The notes under the pieces are model-generated. The model was not told where the DNA came from and did no database searches. It was given only the letters and a program-made list of their open reading frames with translations. This document shows, one piece after another, positions 39,169 to 49,191 of a DNA stretch of 64,000 nucleotides (position 1 is its first letter; every line of letters begins with the position of its first letter). Source of the DNA: Flavobacteriales bacterium (GTDB lineage Bacteria > Bacteroidota > Bacteroidia > Flavobacteriales_D > Crocinitomicaceae). The position numbers were made by a program, and so were the translations under genes. The stretch covers positions 1-64,000 of the forward strand of contig JADFAL010000041.1 in NCBI GenBank assembly GCA_015665275.1. Reading direction: 5' to 3'.

Positions 39169-39549
39169 CTACTTCACGTAGTCTTGCTTGTGCACTAGCA
39201 TGTAGGTATCATTATCCATTTTCAGGTAGCCTTGCTCGTAGCAAAAATAGTACACAGCCCCCTTCTTAGTTTCATAGATGTTCGTGTAATAATGGAAATT
39301 GAATCCCTCTTCCGCCAGGGTAATTCCGCTGACCGTTTTCTTTCCATTCGGGTTCATTTGCGATAAAATCCGTCGGTTCTTTCGCAAAATATTGTTAATT
39401 CGACGGATGTACTTTGTCGCGTCTTCGTTCAATCGATTGTTGTGTGTATTGCGACAATAATCCGAGCAAAAACGCTTGTCTTTACGCCCGAGCAAAGCAT
39501 CTCCACACTCAGCACACTTTCGTTCTTCTATCCCTTTATTTACAGTCAT
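39169..39549 (-). CDS. Hypothetical small zinc-ribbon protein
   Basis: KCAECGDALLGRKDKRFCSDYCRNTHNN four-Cys module followed by a basic helix; ATG at 39549. Confidence 0.65.
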   Translation of the reverse strand: MTVNKGIEERKCAECGDALLGRKDKRFCSDYCRNTHNNRLNEDATKYIRRINNILRKNRRILSQMNPNGKKTVSGITLAEEGFNFHYYTNIYETKKGAVYYFCYEQGYLKMDNDTYMLVHKQDYVK

Positions 39550-39638
39550 TTCCAATAACAATGTTAACATTAATTAACAGCAAAATCAAGTAGGTGGAAA
39601 CTATCTTTATCAACTTTATCTGTTCGATACACACATCT

Positions 39639-40661
39639 ATGAATGATAATACGCAAAATGACTTAAATCCAGCAGAAGCTCTGCGAATTTTAAGTGAACA
39701 CATCGCCAAAGAAAAACCCGTGATCGGAATGCTTCGGGAAGAAGTAGGAAAAGTCATCGTTGGGCAGACTTATATGGTTGATCGATTGTTAATCGCATTA
39801 CTTGCAGATGGACACGTACTCTTGGAAGGTGTTCCGGGATTGGCAAAAACCTTAGCAATTAAGACGCTCTCGGAAGCAGTCAATGTAGAATTCAGCCGTA
39901 TTCAGTTTACGCCAGACCTTCTTCCAGCGGATGTTACGGGAACGTTGATCTACAATCAGAAAAGCGAATCATTCACAGTCAAGAAAGGACCGATCTTCGC
40001 CAATTTTGTGTTGGCAGATGAAATAAACCGTGCTCCAGCAAAAGTGCAAAGCGCCTTGCTAGAAGCCATGCAGGAAAGACAAATCACCATCGGCGACGAG
40101 ACGTATCCTTTGCCGAAACCATTCTTGGTATTGGCTACACAAAACCCAATCGAACAAGAAGGAACATATCCTTTACCGGAAGCGCAAGTCGATCGATTTA
40201 TGCTCAAAGTAAATCTAGGATATCCAACAAGAGAAGAAGAGCGACAAATCATTCGTGTGAATGTGCAGCAGGAAGGATTGCCAAAGGTGAAGCATGTGAT
40301 TTCAGTGGAAGACGTGGCACGCTGTCGTGATTTCGTGAAGCAGATTTACATCGACGAGAAAATTGAAAATTATATCGTAGACCTTGTCTACGCGAGTCGT
40401 AAACCAGAAGAATACGGATTGGGCAACCTCTCCCCTATGATAGGATTTGGTTGTTCACCTCGAGCAAGTATCAACCTAGCCTTGGCCTCTAAGGCTTTTG
40501 CTTTCCTTCAAGGTCGCGCCTTCGTAATTCCAGAAGATGTTCGCGCCATTGCACAAGATGTCATGGGACACCGAATTGGATTGACCTATGAAGCCGAAGC
40601 AGAAAACATGTCTTCAGGAGACATCGTAAATAAAATCATCAACAAAGTAGAAGTACCTTGA
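39639..40661 (+). CDS. MoxR family AAA+ ATPase
   Basis: LLEGVPGLAKTLAIKTL, LADEINRAPAKVQSALLEAMQERQ, ATQNPIEQEGTYPLPEAQVDRF. Confidence 0.96.
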   Translation: MNDNTQNDLNPAEALRILSEHIAKEKPVIGMLREEVGKVIVGQTYMVDRLLIALLADGHVLLEGVPGLAKTLAIKTLSEAVNVEFSRIQFTPDLLPADVTGTLIYNQKSESFTVKKGPIFANFVLADEINRAPAKVQSALLEAMQERQITIGDETYPLPKPFLVLATQNPIEQEGTYPLPEAQVDRFMLKVNLGYPTREEERQIIRVNVQQEGLPKVKHVISVEDVARCRDFVKQIYIDEKIENYIVDLVYASRKPEEYGLGNLSPMIGFGCSPRASINLALASKAFAFLQGRAFVIPEDVRAIAQDVMGHRIGLTYEAEAENMSSGDIVNKIINKVEVP

Positions 40662-40677
40662 TCATTGATCATCCCAT

Positions 40678-41544
40678 ATGGAAACCTCAGAGCTTCTAAA
40701 GAAAATACGCCGCTTGGAAATCAAGGCAAAAGGCCTTACCAAGCACATCTTTTCGGGAGAGTACCACTCTGCCTTTAAGGGAAGAGGTATGGCGTTCAGC
40801 GAAGTTCGAGATTATCATTTTGGTGATGAAGTTCGTACTATCGATTGGAACGTTACCGCCCGATTCAACGAGCCGTATGTGAAGGTATTTGATGAGGAAC
40901 GGGAACTTACCGTGATGCTAATCATTGACGTTTCCGGATCGGAAAATTTTGGTTCCGGTGAGAAAACAAAGAAAGAACTCGCGCTAGAATTAGCAGCAGT
41001 ATTGTCGTTTTCAGCGCTAAGCAACAACGACAAGGTTGGAGCCATATTCGTTTCAGATAAAATTGAAAAGTATATCGCGGCAGACAAAGGAAAGAAACAT
41101 GCTTTGATGATTCTGCGTGAATTGATTGAATTGGAACCTTCAAGTAAAGGAACTAATATTGAAGCAGCACTGAAATTTTTCCGAACCACTCAAAAGAAAC
41201 GTAGTATCGCCTTTGTTATCAGCGACTTCATTGATGAAAACAATTTCATAGAAGGATTGAAAGTTGCACGAAAGAAGCATGATATGGTAGCCATTCGCCT
41301 GGTAGATGAAGCTGAGCGCGAACTTCCAAATATCGGATTGGTACAATTCTTCAATGCAGAAACAGGTCAAACCACTTGGGTCAACTCCAATAGCGCTGAA
41401 GCACGTAAAACACACCGTGAATTATACGAAAAAGAAGAAGCAATCCTTTTGGACAACCTTCTAAAATCTGGGGTTGATTTCGCATCCATAAGTACCTCGG
41501 AAGATTTCATCAAACCACTGATTAAACTCTTCAAAAACAGATAG
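40678..41544 (+). CDS. DUF58 domain protein
   Basis: FSEVRDYHFGDEVRTIDWNVTARFNEPYVKVFDEERELTVMLIIDVSGS. Confidence 0.95.
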   Translation: METSELLKKIRRLEIKAKGLTKHIFSGEYHSAFKGRGMAFSEVRDYHFGDEVRTIDWNVTARFNEPYVKVFDEERELTVMLIIDVSGSENFGSGEKTKKELALELAAVLSFSALSNNDKVGAIFVSDKIEKYIAADKGKKHALMILRELIELEPSSKGTNIEAALKFFRTTQKKRSIAFVISDFIDENNFIEGLKVARKKHDMVAIRLVDEAERELPNIGLVQFFNAETGQTTWVNSNSAEARKTHRELYEKEEAILLDNLLKSGVDFASISTSEDFIKPLIKLFKNR

Positions 41545-42497
41545 TGCGATTGATGCTCCTCATATCGACCCTGTTTTTTATTGGAAACGCCTTTGCGCAA
41601 CAATTGGACGCCACAATTTCAAAAAGTCGGGCGAAAATTGGCGAACCGCTTACCCTCAAATACAAACTTAAAACACGAAGCAACGACACTATTGTCTTCT
41701 ACGAAAAATACAGTGAGATTCCGATGCGAACATATGGCGGCGGACAATTATCAAATGACGGTGCTTCCGCGGAGATTCTCACAAATTTCAACGATTCCTC
41801 TTACAAAGTTCAAGGTGGCAAAGAATGGTTAGGGGATTACGAAATCATGATTTGGGACAGCGGAACGTTCATCATTCCCGGCCCGGAGATTGTTATTAAC
41901 GATTCAACATTTTACTTCGATGACCTCAAAGTTTACGTGGATTTCTCTACAAAGAAAAGCGGGGTTGACCTCTACGATATTCGAGAGAATTATGCAGAAC
42001 TACCTGAAGAAGAAAACGTTTTCGTTCGTTGGATCAAAAGAAATTGGTGGATACTAGCCATTGTTGTTGCGGCTTCAGCAGGACTATTATGGTTCATCAA
42101 CAAACGAAAACCGCCTGAACGAATCAAAGTGGTCAAAGCAATGTCCTTGAAAGAACGAACCCTGGCTGCTATTGATGCCCTTGAAGGTGAAAAGCTTTGG
42201 GAGCAAGACAAACTCAAAGAGCACTTCATCGAACTGTCCTACATCATGCGCTCGTATTTAACGGCCAGATATGATATTGCCATTTTGGAAAAAACAACGT
42301 ATCAAACCAAACAACTCCTTCTTCAAAAAGGACTGAACGAAGATACCGTTGATACCATCGCACGAATTCTTTCCCACTCTGATATGGTGAAATTCGCCAA
42401 ATCAAGCCCAGACGAAATTTCCATTCTGAAAATATCCACCCTCGCGCGACAGATTGTTGCTGAAACCAGTCCGCTAGAATTTGACAACTATGAGTAA
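41544..42497 (+). CDS. Bat-operon membrane protein (DUF4381-like/BatD-like)
   Basis: Signal peptide, beta-rich N-term, TM, C-terminal helical segment; located between DUF58 and batA. GTG start. Confidence 0.7.
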   Translation: MRLMLLISTLFFIGNAFAQQLDATISKSRAKIGEPLTLKYKLKTRSNDTIVFYEKYSEIPMRTYGGGQLSNDGASAEILTNFNDSSYKVQGGKEWLGDYEIMIWDSGTFIIPGPEIVINDSTFYFDDLKVYVDFSTKKSGVDLYDIRENYAELPEEENVFVRWIKRNWWILAIVVAASAGLLWFINKRKPPERIKVVKAMSLKERTLAAIDALEGEKLWEQDKLKEHFIELSYIMRSYLTARYDIAILEKTTYQTKQLLLQKGLNEDTVDTIARILSHSDMVKFAKSSPDEISILKISTLARQIVAETSPLEFDNYE

Positions 42498-43527
42498 CTT
42501 CTGGAATTTGCGCTTTTGGGAATATGAATTCTTCGAACCAAATTGGTTGTGGCTCCTCGTCATTGTGCCAGGTGTTTGGTACATTTTATTCAAACGAGAG
42601 CGACAACGAAAGGGAGACATCAAGTTCTCTGGAGGAGTAGAACATCAAAGAAAACTAGGCACCAATTGGATTGCACGCCTTCGCGAAGGACTGATCATTC
42701 TGTCGGGATTGGCGTTGACCTCGCTCATTTTAGCACTAGCAAAACCCTATCATTGGGAATTGCACGACGATTCTTCTCAAGATTTTAAGTACGGAATTGA
42801 TATTGTAATTGCCATGGACGTCTCCGGATCGATGCTTGCAGAAGATTTTCAACCGAATCGATTAGAAGCCTCTAAAAGAGTAGCCAAAGAGTTTGTAGAC
42901 GGGAGAAAGGGAGACAGAATCGGATTGGTAGCATACGCCGGAGAAGCCTATACCGCATGTCCTTCAACATTAGATTACGAAGTGTTGAAGCAACAAATAA
43001 GCAGAATGAATGGTGACCGAATTATGGGAGGAACCTCTATCGGCTTGGGACTTGGCACGGCTGTAACTCGACTTCGAAAAGACAGTACGCAAACGGGATC
43101 AAAGGTAATTATCTTACTAACCGATGGTGTTGATGGCGGGGTTGAAATGGACCCGATGATGGCGGCAGAACTAGCAAAAAGTCAAGACATTCGTGTGTAC
43201 ACAATTGGAGTTGGAAGCAAAGGCAAAGCGAAAGCGCGGGTGAATTCCCCCTTTGGAACGTACTACACTTCCATGGAAACCGAAATCGATGAAGCCTTAT
43301 TGAAACGCATCGCTAACATAACCGAAGGAAAATACTTCCGGGCTAAGGACGAAGACGGTCTCAAAAACATCTATAAGGAAATCGATAAGCTCGAGAAGAA
43401 GAGAATCGCAGACAATCAGTATAAATCACAACCACCACCAACGCCACAATCGTATTTGAACGTAGCCATTTTCTTTGCCGCGCTCGTCTGGTGTTTACAA
43501 TTCTTCCTATTCAAATCGCTTGACTAA
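42490..43527 (+). CDS. batA: VWA-domain protein BatA
   Basis: IVIAMDVSGSMLAEDFQPNRLEASK MIDAS; TM at both ends. Confidence 0.92.
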   Translation: MSNFWNLRFWEYEFFEPNWLWLLVIVPGVWYILFKRERQRKGDIKFSGGVEHQRKLGTNWIARLREGLIILSGLALTSLILALAKPYHWELHDDSSQDFKYGIDIVIAMDVSGSMLAEDFQPNRLEASKRVAKEFVDGRKGDRIGLVAYAGEAYTACPSTLDYEVLKQQISRMNGDRIMGGTSIGLGLGTAVTRLRKDSTQTGSKVIILLTDGVDGGVEMDPMMAAELAKSQDIRVYTIGVGSKGKAKARVNSPFGTYYTSMETEIDEALLKRIANITEGKYFRAKDEDGLKNIYKEIDKLEKKRIADNQYKSQPPPTPQSYLNVAIFFAALVWCLQFFLFKSLD

Positions 43528-43555
43528 TCGCAAGTTTACATATCGATTGAATCGA

Positions 43556-44683
43556 ATGCTGATCATGTTATTGGCCTGGGAAGTCATTTTCTGGGGGCTC
43601 TACTTTATACTGATCATGGCCCTTGGGTTCTTTGGCGATGGTAAAGGAGATGAAATCTTACTGTATCGATATCCAGAGCGCTTCATGTGGATGCTGGTCA
43701 TTATTCCCATCCTTTTCGCATTCATCCTCTTCGTACAGAAACACAATAAAAGAGCACTGGCATTAAACCAACGAGTGCGCGAAGCTTGTATTCGTCCAGT
43801 TTCCGAGGGATTCACTTCATTCAAATGGATTATGTTCCGAAACGTGATCGTGTTTATGATCATCGCCTTTGCACAACCCGTTTTTGGAAAACGTAAATCG
43901 GAGGCTACAGTAGAGAATCTAGAACTTGTCATCTGTTTGGATGTTTCCAATTCCATGAATACAAGAGACATCACTGACGATATGTCTCGTTTGGAAATTT
44001 CAAAACGCGCCATGCAGCAATTGATTAACAACCTGCATGGAGAACGCATTGGCATTTGTCTTTTTGCGAATGACGCTCTGGTTCAATTGCCAATCACTCG
44101 TGATTATGGCGCAGCGAAGCTATTTATCGATGAAATTGAAACGGATTTAATGGCCAATCAAGGAACAAACATCCGAGCTGCTTTGGATGTTTCCAGGAAG
44201 ATGTTTTCGAAGGATCGCACGGCGAAAGGAATCATCATGGTAACCGACGGTGAAAACCATGAATCCAACCCGAACCGGGTACTGAAAAAGATTCGTGACT
44301 CAAAAATTCAGCTTTGCGTACTCGGGATCGGAACAAAAAAAGGAGGATTGGTCCCTAACAACCCGCACCGCCCAGATCTCGGTTACAAAAAAACAGCTAC
44401 AGGCAAAGCAGTTCGTTCGAAAGTGAACCCAAAAATGATTGAATCCATTGCATCCAAAGCAGGAGGAAAGGCCTCTATGAGTGCTGATGAATTTCCAGAT
44501 CTTTCAGCTTTATTAACACAAATAACTCGGATGAAGCGGACTAAAATCGATAATTTTGATTTTGATATTCGCACGGAACGCTACCAAATCCCATTGGTTT
44601 TTGCTCTGGTTTCGTGGTTAATATACTTATTGTGGTCCGAAAAATTTTCGGCCAGATTAAACAGAAAGTTAGAATCGAAATGA
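43556..44683 (+). CDS. batB: VWA-domain protein BatB
   Basis: LVICLDVSNSMNTRDITDDMSRLEISK MIDAS; TM segments. Confidence 0.88.
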   Translation: MLIMLLAWEVIFWGLYFILIMALGFFGDGKGDEILLYRYPERFMWMLVIIPILFAFILFVQKHNKRALALNQRVREACIRPVSEGFTSFKWIMFRNVIVFMIIAFAQPVFGKRKSEATVENLELVICLDVSNSMNTRDITDDMSRLEISKRAMQQLINNLHGERIGICLFANDALVQLPITRDYGAAKLFIDEIETDLMANQGTNIRAALDVSRKMFSKDRTAKGIIMVTDGENHESNPNRVLKKIRDSKIQLCVLGIGTKKGGLVPNNPHRPDLGYKKTATGKAVRSKVNPKMIESIASKAGGKASMSADEFPDLSALLTQITRMKRTKIDNFDFDIRTERYQIPLVFALVSWLIYLLWSEKFSARLNRKLESK

Positions 44684-45390
44684 AAACGATAGCTGTACTT
44701 GTTGTCCTGTTTGTTGTCTCGAATGTATACGCTCAAGATTGGCGTGATACGTTGGAGTTGGCACGTACTGCGTACAAATCAAAAGATTTCGATAAAGCCC
44801 TTGGGTATTATGAAAGAGCCCAAAGCACTGCGCCTGATGGTGTAGACCTTTCCGATGAAATGGGGCAATCGGCATATAAAGCAAAACGATACGACGTAGC
44901 TGAAAAGATTTATCAGCAAAATCAAGCCAATAAAAACTCATCAAAAGCACAGGCAGACAATTACCACAATTTAGGGAATTCACGCATGCGTCAGAAGAAT
45001 TATGAAGGTGCCGTAGATGCCTATAAGGATGCCTTGCGCCGAAATCCAAAAGACGAAAAAACGCGCTACAATCTATCAGAGGCAATTCGTCAGATTAAAA
45101 AGAAAGAGTGCGAGCAAGAAAAGAATCAGCAACAAAACGGTAATAACGGGAATCAGAACCAACAGCAGAGCCAAAACGGTCAGCAATCTCAAGGAAAGCA
45201 GGGTCAGCAACAAAAAAACGGCCAGGGTGGCGGCAATTCTTCGCAACCGAAAGACGGCAAAGGAAAGTTATCGAACAAAACTGCCGATCGCATGCTTGAC
45301 GATTTAATGAAACGAGAAGCGGAAACCCAACGTCGAATGGCTGGCTATAGTGCAGGAAGTGGACGATCAAAATCAGGAAAGGACTGGTAA
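44680..45390 (+). CDS. batC: TPR protein BatC with Q/N-rich tail
   Basis: TPR motifs, then QQQNGNNGNQNQQQSQNGQQSQGKQGQQQ; downstream of batB. Confidence 0.85.
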   Translation: MKTIAVLVVLFVVSNVYAQDWRDTLELARTAYKSKDFDKALGYYERAQSTAPDGVDLSDEMGQSAYKAKRYDVAEKIYQQNQANKNSSKAQADNYHNLGNSRMRQKNYEGAVDAYKDALRRNPKDEKTRYNLSEAIRQIKKKECEQEKNQQQNGNNGNQNQQQSQNGQQSQGKQGQQQKNGQGGGNSSQPKDGKGKLSNKTADRMLDDLMKREAETQRRMAGYSAGSGRSKSGKDW

Positions 45391-45393
45391 TTC

Positions 45394-47097
45394 ATGCGAA
45401 TTCTATTGTTCATAGCAACCCTTAGTTCTACTTGTTGGCTCTTTGCCCAGAACAAGGTGAATCTGTCTATCAACCCAGGAACTGCTGAAGTTGGTGAGAC
45501 ATTTGAAATTACCGTTACTTCATCAAAATCTGGAAATGTAGATTTCGGAATGCTTCCAGATGAGTTCGTACAGGATTACGCCATACAACAAGGAACCTCT
45601 CAATATCAGGCTTCGAATGGCAAAATGACTATCCAGCATTACTATACAATTTCAGGGATCATTAAAAAACCAGGGAATTACACTTTTGGACCGGTAATGG
45701 TAACCTCTGGAAATAAGACTTACCCTTCCAATACGGTTGTGATCAATATCAGCCAGAAAGTCAAAATGAAAGGTGGTCATTTTACTAGTCGCCAACTTCG
45801 AGACCCAGCTTTTGGAACCATCGAAGTAAACAAGACTACCCTTTATGAAGGGGAGCCGCTTTTGGTTCGAGCAAAAATCTACGCACGCTACAAGCCAACA
45901 CACATCAACAATTATAAACCTTACGACATGGATGGGGCACTCCTCAAACATGCAGTTGGAAATAACGGGCAATTAAAAACAGTCGTTGAGCAATTTCACG
46001 GTGAGAATCTGTACGCAATAGATTATGATAAAAACATCTTATTCCCTTCTACGGTAGGTAATGTAAAGATTGAACCTTATAAATTAAGTTTGCATCAAGG
46101 GTATCAGAATTTCCCATTAGAGTCTGGTTCTATTACTGTGAATATTCTTCCACTTCCTGGAAATCCTCCGAAAGACTTTATTGGCGGGGTTGGTTCCTTC
46201 AAAGTCAACAGAAAATTGCAAGAAACAGAGTTCGATCAGGGAGATGTAATCGCAATGACACTTGAAATATCAGGTGTTGGAAACCTCCACAACATTACTG
46301 CCCCTCAACTAAACCTTCCAAAAGGGTTTTCGCAATACGGCGATCCATTAATTACAGAGGAGTTTAGTATCGGTGTTCGAGGATCTGAGGGAACTATTAC
46401 CTACGAGTACAATATTGAAGTTGTCGCTTCGGGACAAACCACATTGCCTTCTACAACGATTACATATTTCGATCCCAACCTTAAAAAATACGTTACCGCA
46501 GAATCGGCTGAAGACAGTTTAGACATTAAACCAGTTGCCGGTGTTGTGGTTGACCTTTCTGATGAAAAATCGCAAAAGCGAACGAAGGAACTTATTGTGC
46601 AGGAATTCAATCCTCGTAGTAATGACGGTAGTATTGCACCCGGAAGCTTCTTTGGAACAAGTCTTTTCTGGGGAAGCGTATCAATTCCGTTAACCTCCGC
46701 TTTCCTCTTTTTGATTTTTGTTAAGTCACGCAAGCAAAGTGAAGAGCGCAAAGTGGAAAGGCAACGCAAGATTGATCAATCGGCGGCGATGTCAGATAAA
46801 TTACAGACAGTCTACACAGCTTCCAAATCAAACGACTCTACTGCCTATTATGATGCATTAGACAAAGCGCTGCGGACAGCTTATTCGGTGGCACTGAACA
46901 AGCAGGATGAAATTGTCAGCAAACAAGACATTATGAATCATGCGGACAATTTAGGTAGTGATATCAAAGAAATGACCTCTACCCTGTTCTCGAATATTGA
47001 GGTGGCAAAATTCAGTTTTGGTTCCGATTCAGAAAAACAACAGGAAGATCTGAAACTACTCGAAGGTATTATAAGCGCACTGAAAGTCAAGAAATGA
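45394..47097 (+). CDS. batD: BatD family protein
   Basis: Signal peptide, repeated beta domains, C-terminal TM and helical tail; operon position. Confidence 0.88.
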   Translation: MRILLFIATLSSTCWLFAQNKVNLSINPGTAEVGETFEITVTSSKSGNVDFGMLPDEFVQDYAIQQGTSQYQASNGKMTIQHYYTISGIIKKPGNYTFGPVMVTSGNKTYPSNTVVINISQKVKMKGGHFTSRQLRDPAFGTIEVNKTTLYEGEPLLVRAKIYARYKPTHINNYKPYDMDGALLKHAVGNNGQLKTVVEQFHGENLYAIDYDKNILFPSTVGNVKIEPYKLSLHQGYQNFPLESGSITVNILPLPGNPPKDFIGGVGSFKVNRKLQETEFDQGDVIAMTLEISGVGNLHNITAPQLNLPKGFSQYGDPLITEEFSIGVRGSEGTITYEYNIEVVASGQTTLPSTTITYFDPNLKKYVTAESAEDSLDIKPVAGVVVDLSDEKSQKRTKELIVQEFNPRSNDGSIAPGSFFGTSLFWGSVSIPLTSAFLFLIFVKSRKQSEERKVERQRKIDQSAAMSDKLQTVYTASKSNDSTAYYDALDKALRTAYSVALNKQDEIVSKQDIMNHADNLGSDIKEMTSTLFSNIEVAKFSFGSDSEKQQEDLKLLEGIISALKVKK

Positions 47098-47834
47098 GAC
47101 TCCTAACGATTTTCACAGCAATCATTGGGCTTCAAGCCGTCGTTTTCGCTAGCGATAAGCAAAGTCGATTCGAACGTGCAGAACAAATGCACATGGAGAA
47201 ACGGTTCAAAGAGGCCATTAACTTATTGGAGGAAGAAGCCATCGCGCGTCCCTACAATCCGTCGGTGTTTTTTAATCTTGGATTGGCATATAAGGCAGAG
47301 AAAAATTATCCTAAAGCCATTTGGGCCTTCGAGAAAACACTGAAAATTCAACCAAAAGATTCAGAAGCGATACAATTAATCGAGGCATGCTATGCAGAAA
47401 TGGATAGCAATCAAGCCTGGAAAGATGAAACCGGAACTTTTCAAAGAGCACTAATTGCCATGGGGTCCGATTTCTGGTCGGTATTGGCAATCATTTTTTC
47501 GCTTCTAGGAGGAATCTGCATTGTATTGGCCAAGCGCACTAAATTGAATGTGAAACGCAAATGGTATATCGGAACCGTTGCGTTTTCTATTATCACACTC
47601 TTGATATGCGTCGCGAACGCCTCCAGTTCGTATCAATATGAACACAGTAGTGATTACGCTATTGTATTGGATGAAATAGAATTGGGCGACGAAGGCATCT
47701 CTGAACAGCAGATGAAAACGGAATTCAAAACTGGTTCAAAAATCACCGTTGAAAAATGGCATAACGACGGAAGCGCTTCGGTTAATGCATTCGGCAAAAC
47801 CGTAAAAGTGACAAAAGGACTCGCAAGAATATAA
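47094..47834 (+). CDS. batE: TPR/SH3-like membrane protein BatE
   Basis: TPR at VFFNLGLAYKAEKNYPKAIWAFEKTLKIQP, two TMs; operon position. Confidence 0.82.
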   Translation: MRLLTIFTAIIGLQAVVFASDKQSRFERAEQMHMEKRFKEAINLLEEEAIARPYNPSVFFNLGLAYKAEKNYPKAIWAFEKTLKIQPKDSEAIQLIEACYAEMDSNQAWKDETGTFQRALIAMGSDFWSVLAIIFSLLGGICIVLAKRTKLNVKRKWYIGTVAFSIITLLICVANASSSYQYEHSSDYAIVLDEIELGDEGISEQQMKTEFKTGSKITVEKWHNDGSASVNAFGKTVKVTKGLARI

Positions 47835-47955
47835 TCTAGTCTCCGGCCATTATTATCTCTTCTTCATTCAATACATCAATTTATAACTCCGGCTTCGTAA
47901 GCCTCAGCCATCGTGATTCCTGACCCAATATTCCTGATTCATAATTCTTAATGCG

Positions 47956-47963
47956 TAATTTTG
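47956..47963 (+). promoter_or_regulatory. -7 box TAATTTTG 6 nt upstream of rlmN
   Basis: Exact TAnnTTTG match; ATG at 47970. Confidence 0.55.
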
Positions 47964-47969
47964 TCCCAC

Positions 47970-49043
47970 ATGTCAACAACCAAACAAAATATCCGGCTTT
48001 TTTCGCTTGAAGAATTGACCAGTCAAATGGTTGGCTTTGGAGAAAAACCGTTCCGTGCAAAACAAGTTTTTGAATGGCTTTGGCAAAAGGACGCATCATC
48101 GTTTGAAGAAATGTCGAGCTTGTCTTTGGCCTTGCGCGAAAAACTGGAAGAGCACTTTACGATCAACCACATAGAAATCAAAGACGAACAGGTTAGTTCG
48201 GACAAAACCATCAAATGTGCTTTCAATACAGTTGACAAAAGAGTTGTTGAGGGAGTTTTAATTCCGACATCGAAACGTATGACAGCATGTATCTCTTCTC
48301 AGGTTGGATGCAGTCTTGCTTGTAAATTCTGTGCTACCGGCAAACTTAAGTTGATGCGCAACCTTACCGCAGGCGAAATGGTCGATCAGGTTGTTTATTT
48401 GCGTGATCAGGCAATTTCTCGCTACGACACTCAACTATCCAACATTGTGTATATGGGAATGGGAGAACCGCTGTTGAATTACAAGCACATGTTACGATCA
48501 ACAGAACTGCTCACTTCCGAAAAAGGATTGGGAATTTCTCCAAAACGCATTACAGTTTCCACTGCTGGAATCGCAAAGATGATTAAGAAACTGGGCGATG
48601 ACGAAGTAAAATTCAATCTGGCTTTATCACTCCATGCAGCCAATGACGTCAAGAGAAGTCAAATCATGGATATAAATGACACGAACAATCTAGAGGCGTT
48701 GCAGGAAGCCTTAACGTATTTCCATGAGAAAACGAGGACCCGTGTTACCTTCGAATATATCATCTTCAAAGATTTCAACGATTCTATTGAAGACGCCCAA
48801 GAATTGGCCGAATTTGGCAAGTGTGTTCCCTGTAAAGTGAATATCATTGAATACAACCCAATTGATGATGGTGAATTCCAGCAGGCATCCGTTCAGAAGG
48901 TAGATGCATTTGCGGCCTATTTGGAAAGTAAGAACATGATTGTCAATGTGCGCAGGAGCCGTGGAAAGGATATCGATGCTGCTTGCGGTCAACTTGCGAA
49001 TAAAAATAATGCTGTTAAAAAGGAAGAAAGGGTCTTCAAATAG
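47970..49043 (+). CDS. rlmN: 23S rRNA (adenine(2503)-C(2))-methyltransferase RlmN
   Basis: SSQVGCSLACKFCATGKLKLMRNLTAGEMVDQV radical SAM motif. Confidence 0.96.
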   Translation: MSTTKQNIRLFSLEELTSQMVGFGEKPFRAKQVFEWLWQKDASSFEEMSSLSLALREKLEEHFTINHIEIKDEQVSSDKTIKCAFNTVDKRVVEGVLIPTSKRMTACISSQVGCSLACKFCATGKLKLMRNLTAGEMVDQVVYLRDQAISRYDTQLSNIVYMGMGEPLLNYKHMLRSTELLTSEKGLGISPKRITVSTAGIAKMIKKLGDDEVKFNLALSLHAANDVKRSQIMDINDTNNLEALQEALTYFHEKTRTRVTFEYIIFKDFNDSIEDAQELAEFGKCVPCKVNIIEYNPIDDGEFQQASVQKVDAFAAYLESKNMIVNVRRSRGKDIDAACGQLANKNNAVKKEERVFK

Positions 49044-49191
49044 ACTCGTTTAAAAATTAACGAGCACTTCAATTCTGTGATTTTTCGGGCTTTTCAGAAC
49101 GAAATCTAAAAAAATTCGAGTTTTTTTTCGACCTTTATGCATCCTAAACGTGAACGTTCGCGTCTAGCTTATGTAACTAATTAAAATCACC

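Noticed and set aside
43600-44055. 151-aa minus-strand ORF opposite batB
   Set aside because: Antisense to the VWA domain; no family resemblance.
44669-45085. 138-aa minus-strand ORF opposite batC
   Set aside because: Antisense to the TPR region; no motif.
49036-49190. Possible terminator CTCGTTTAAAAATTAACGAG after rlmN
   Set aside because: Six-bp stem with no adjacent T-run; too weak to call.
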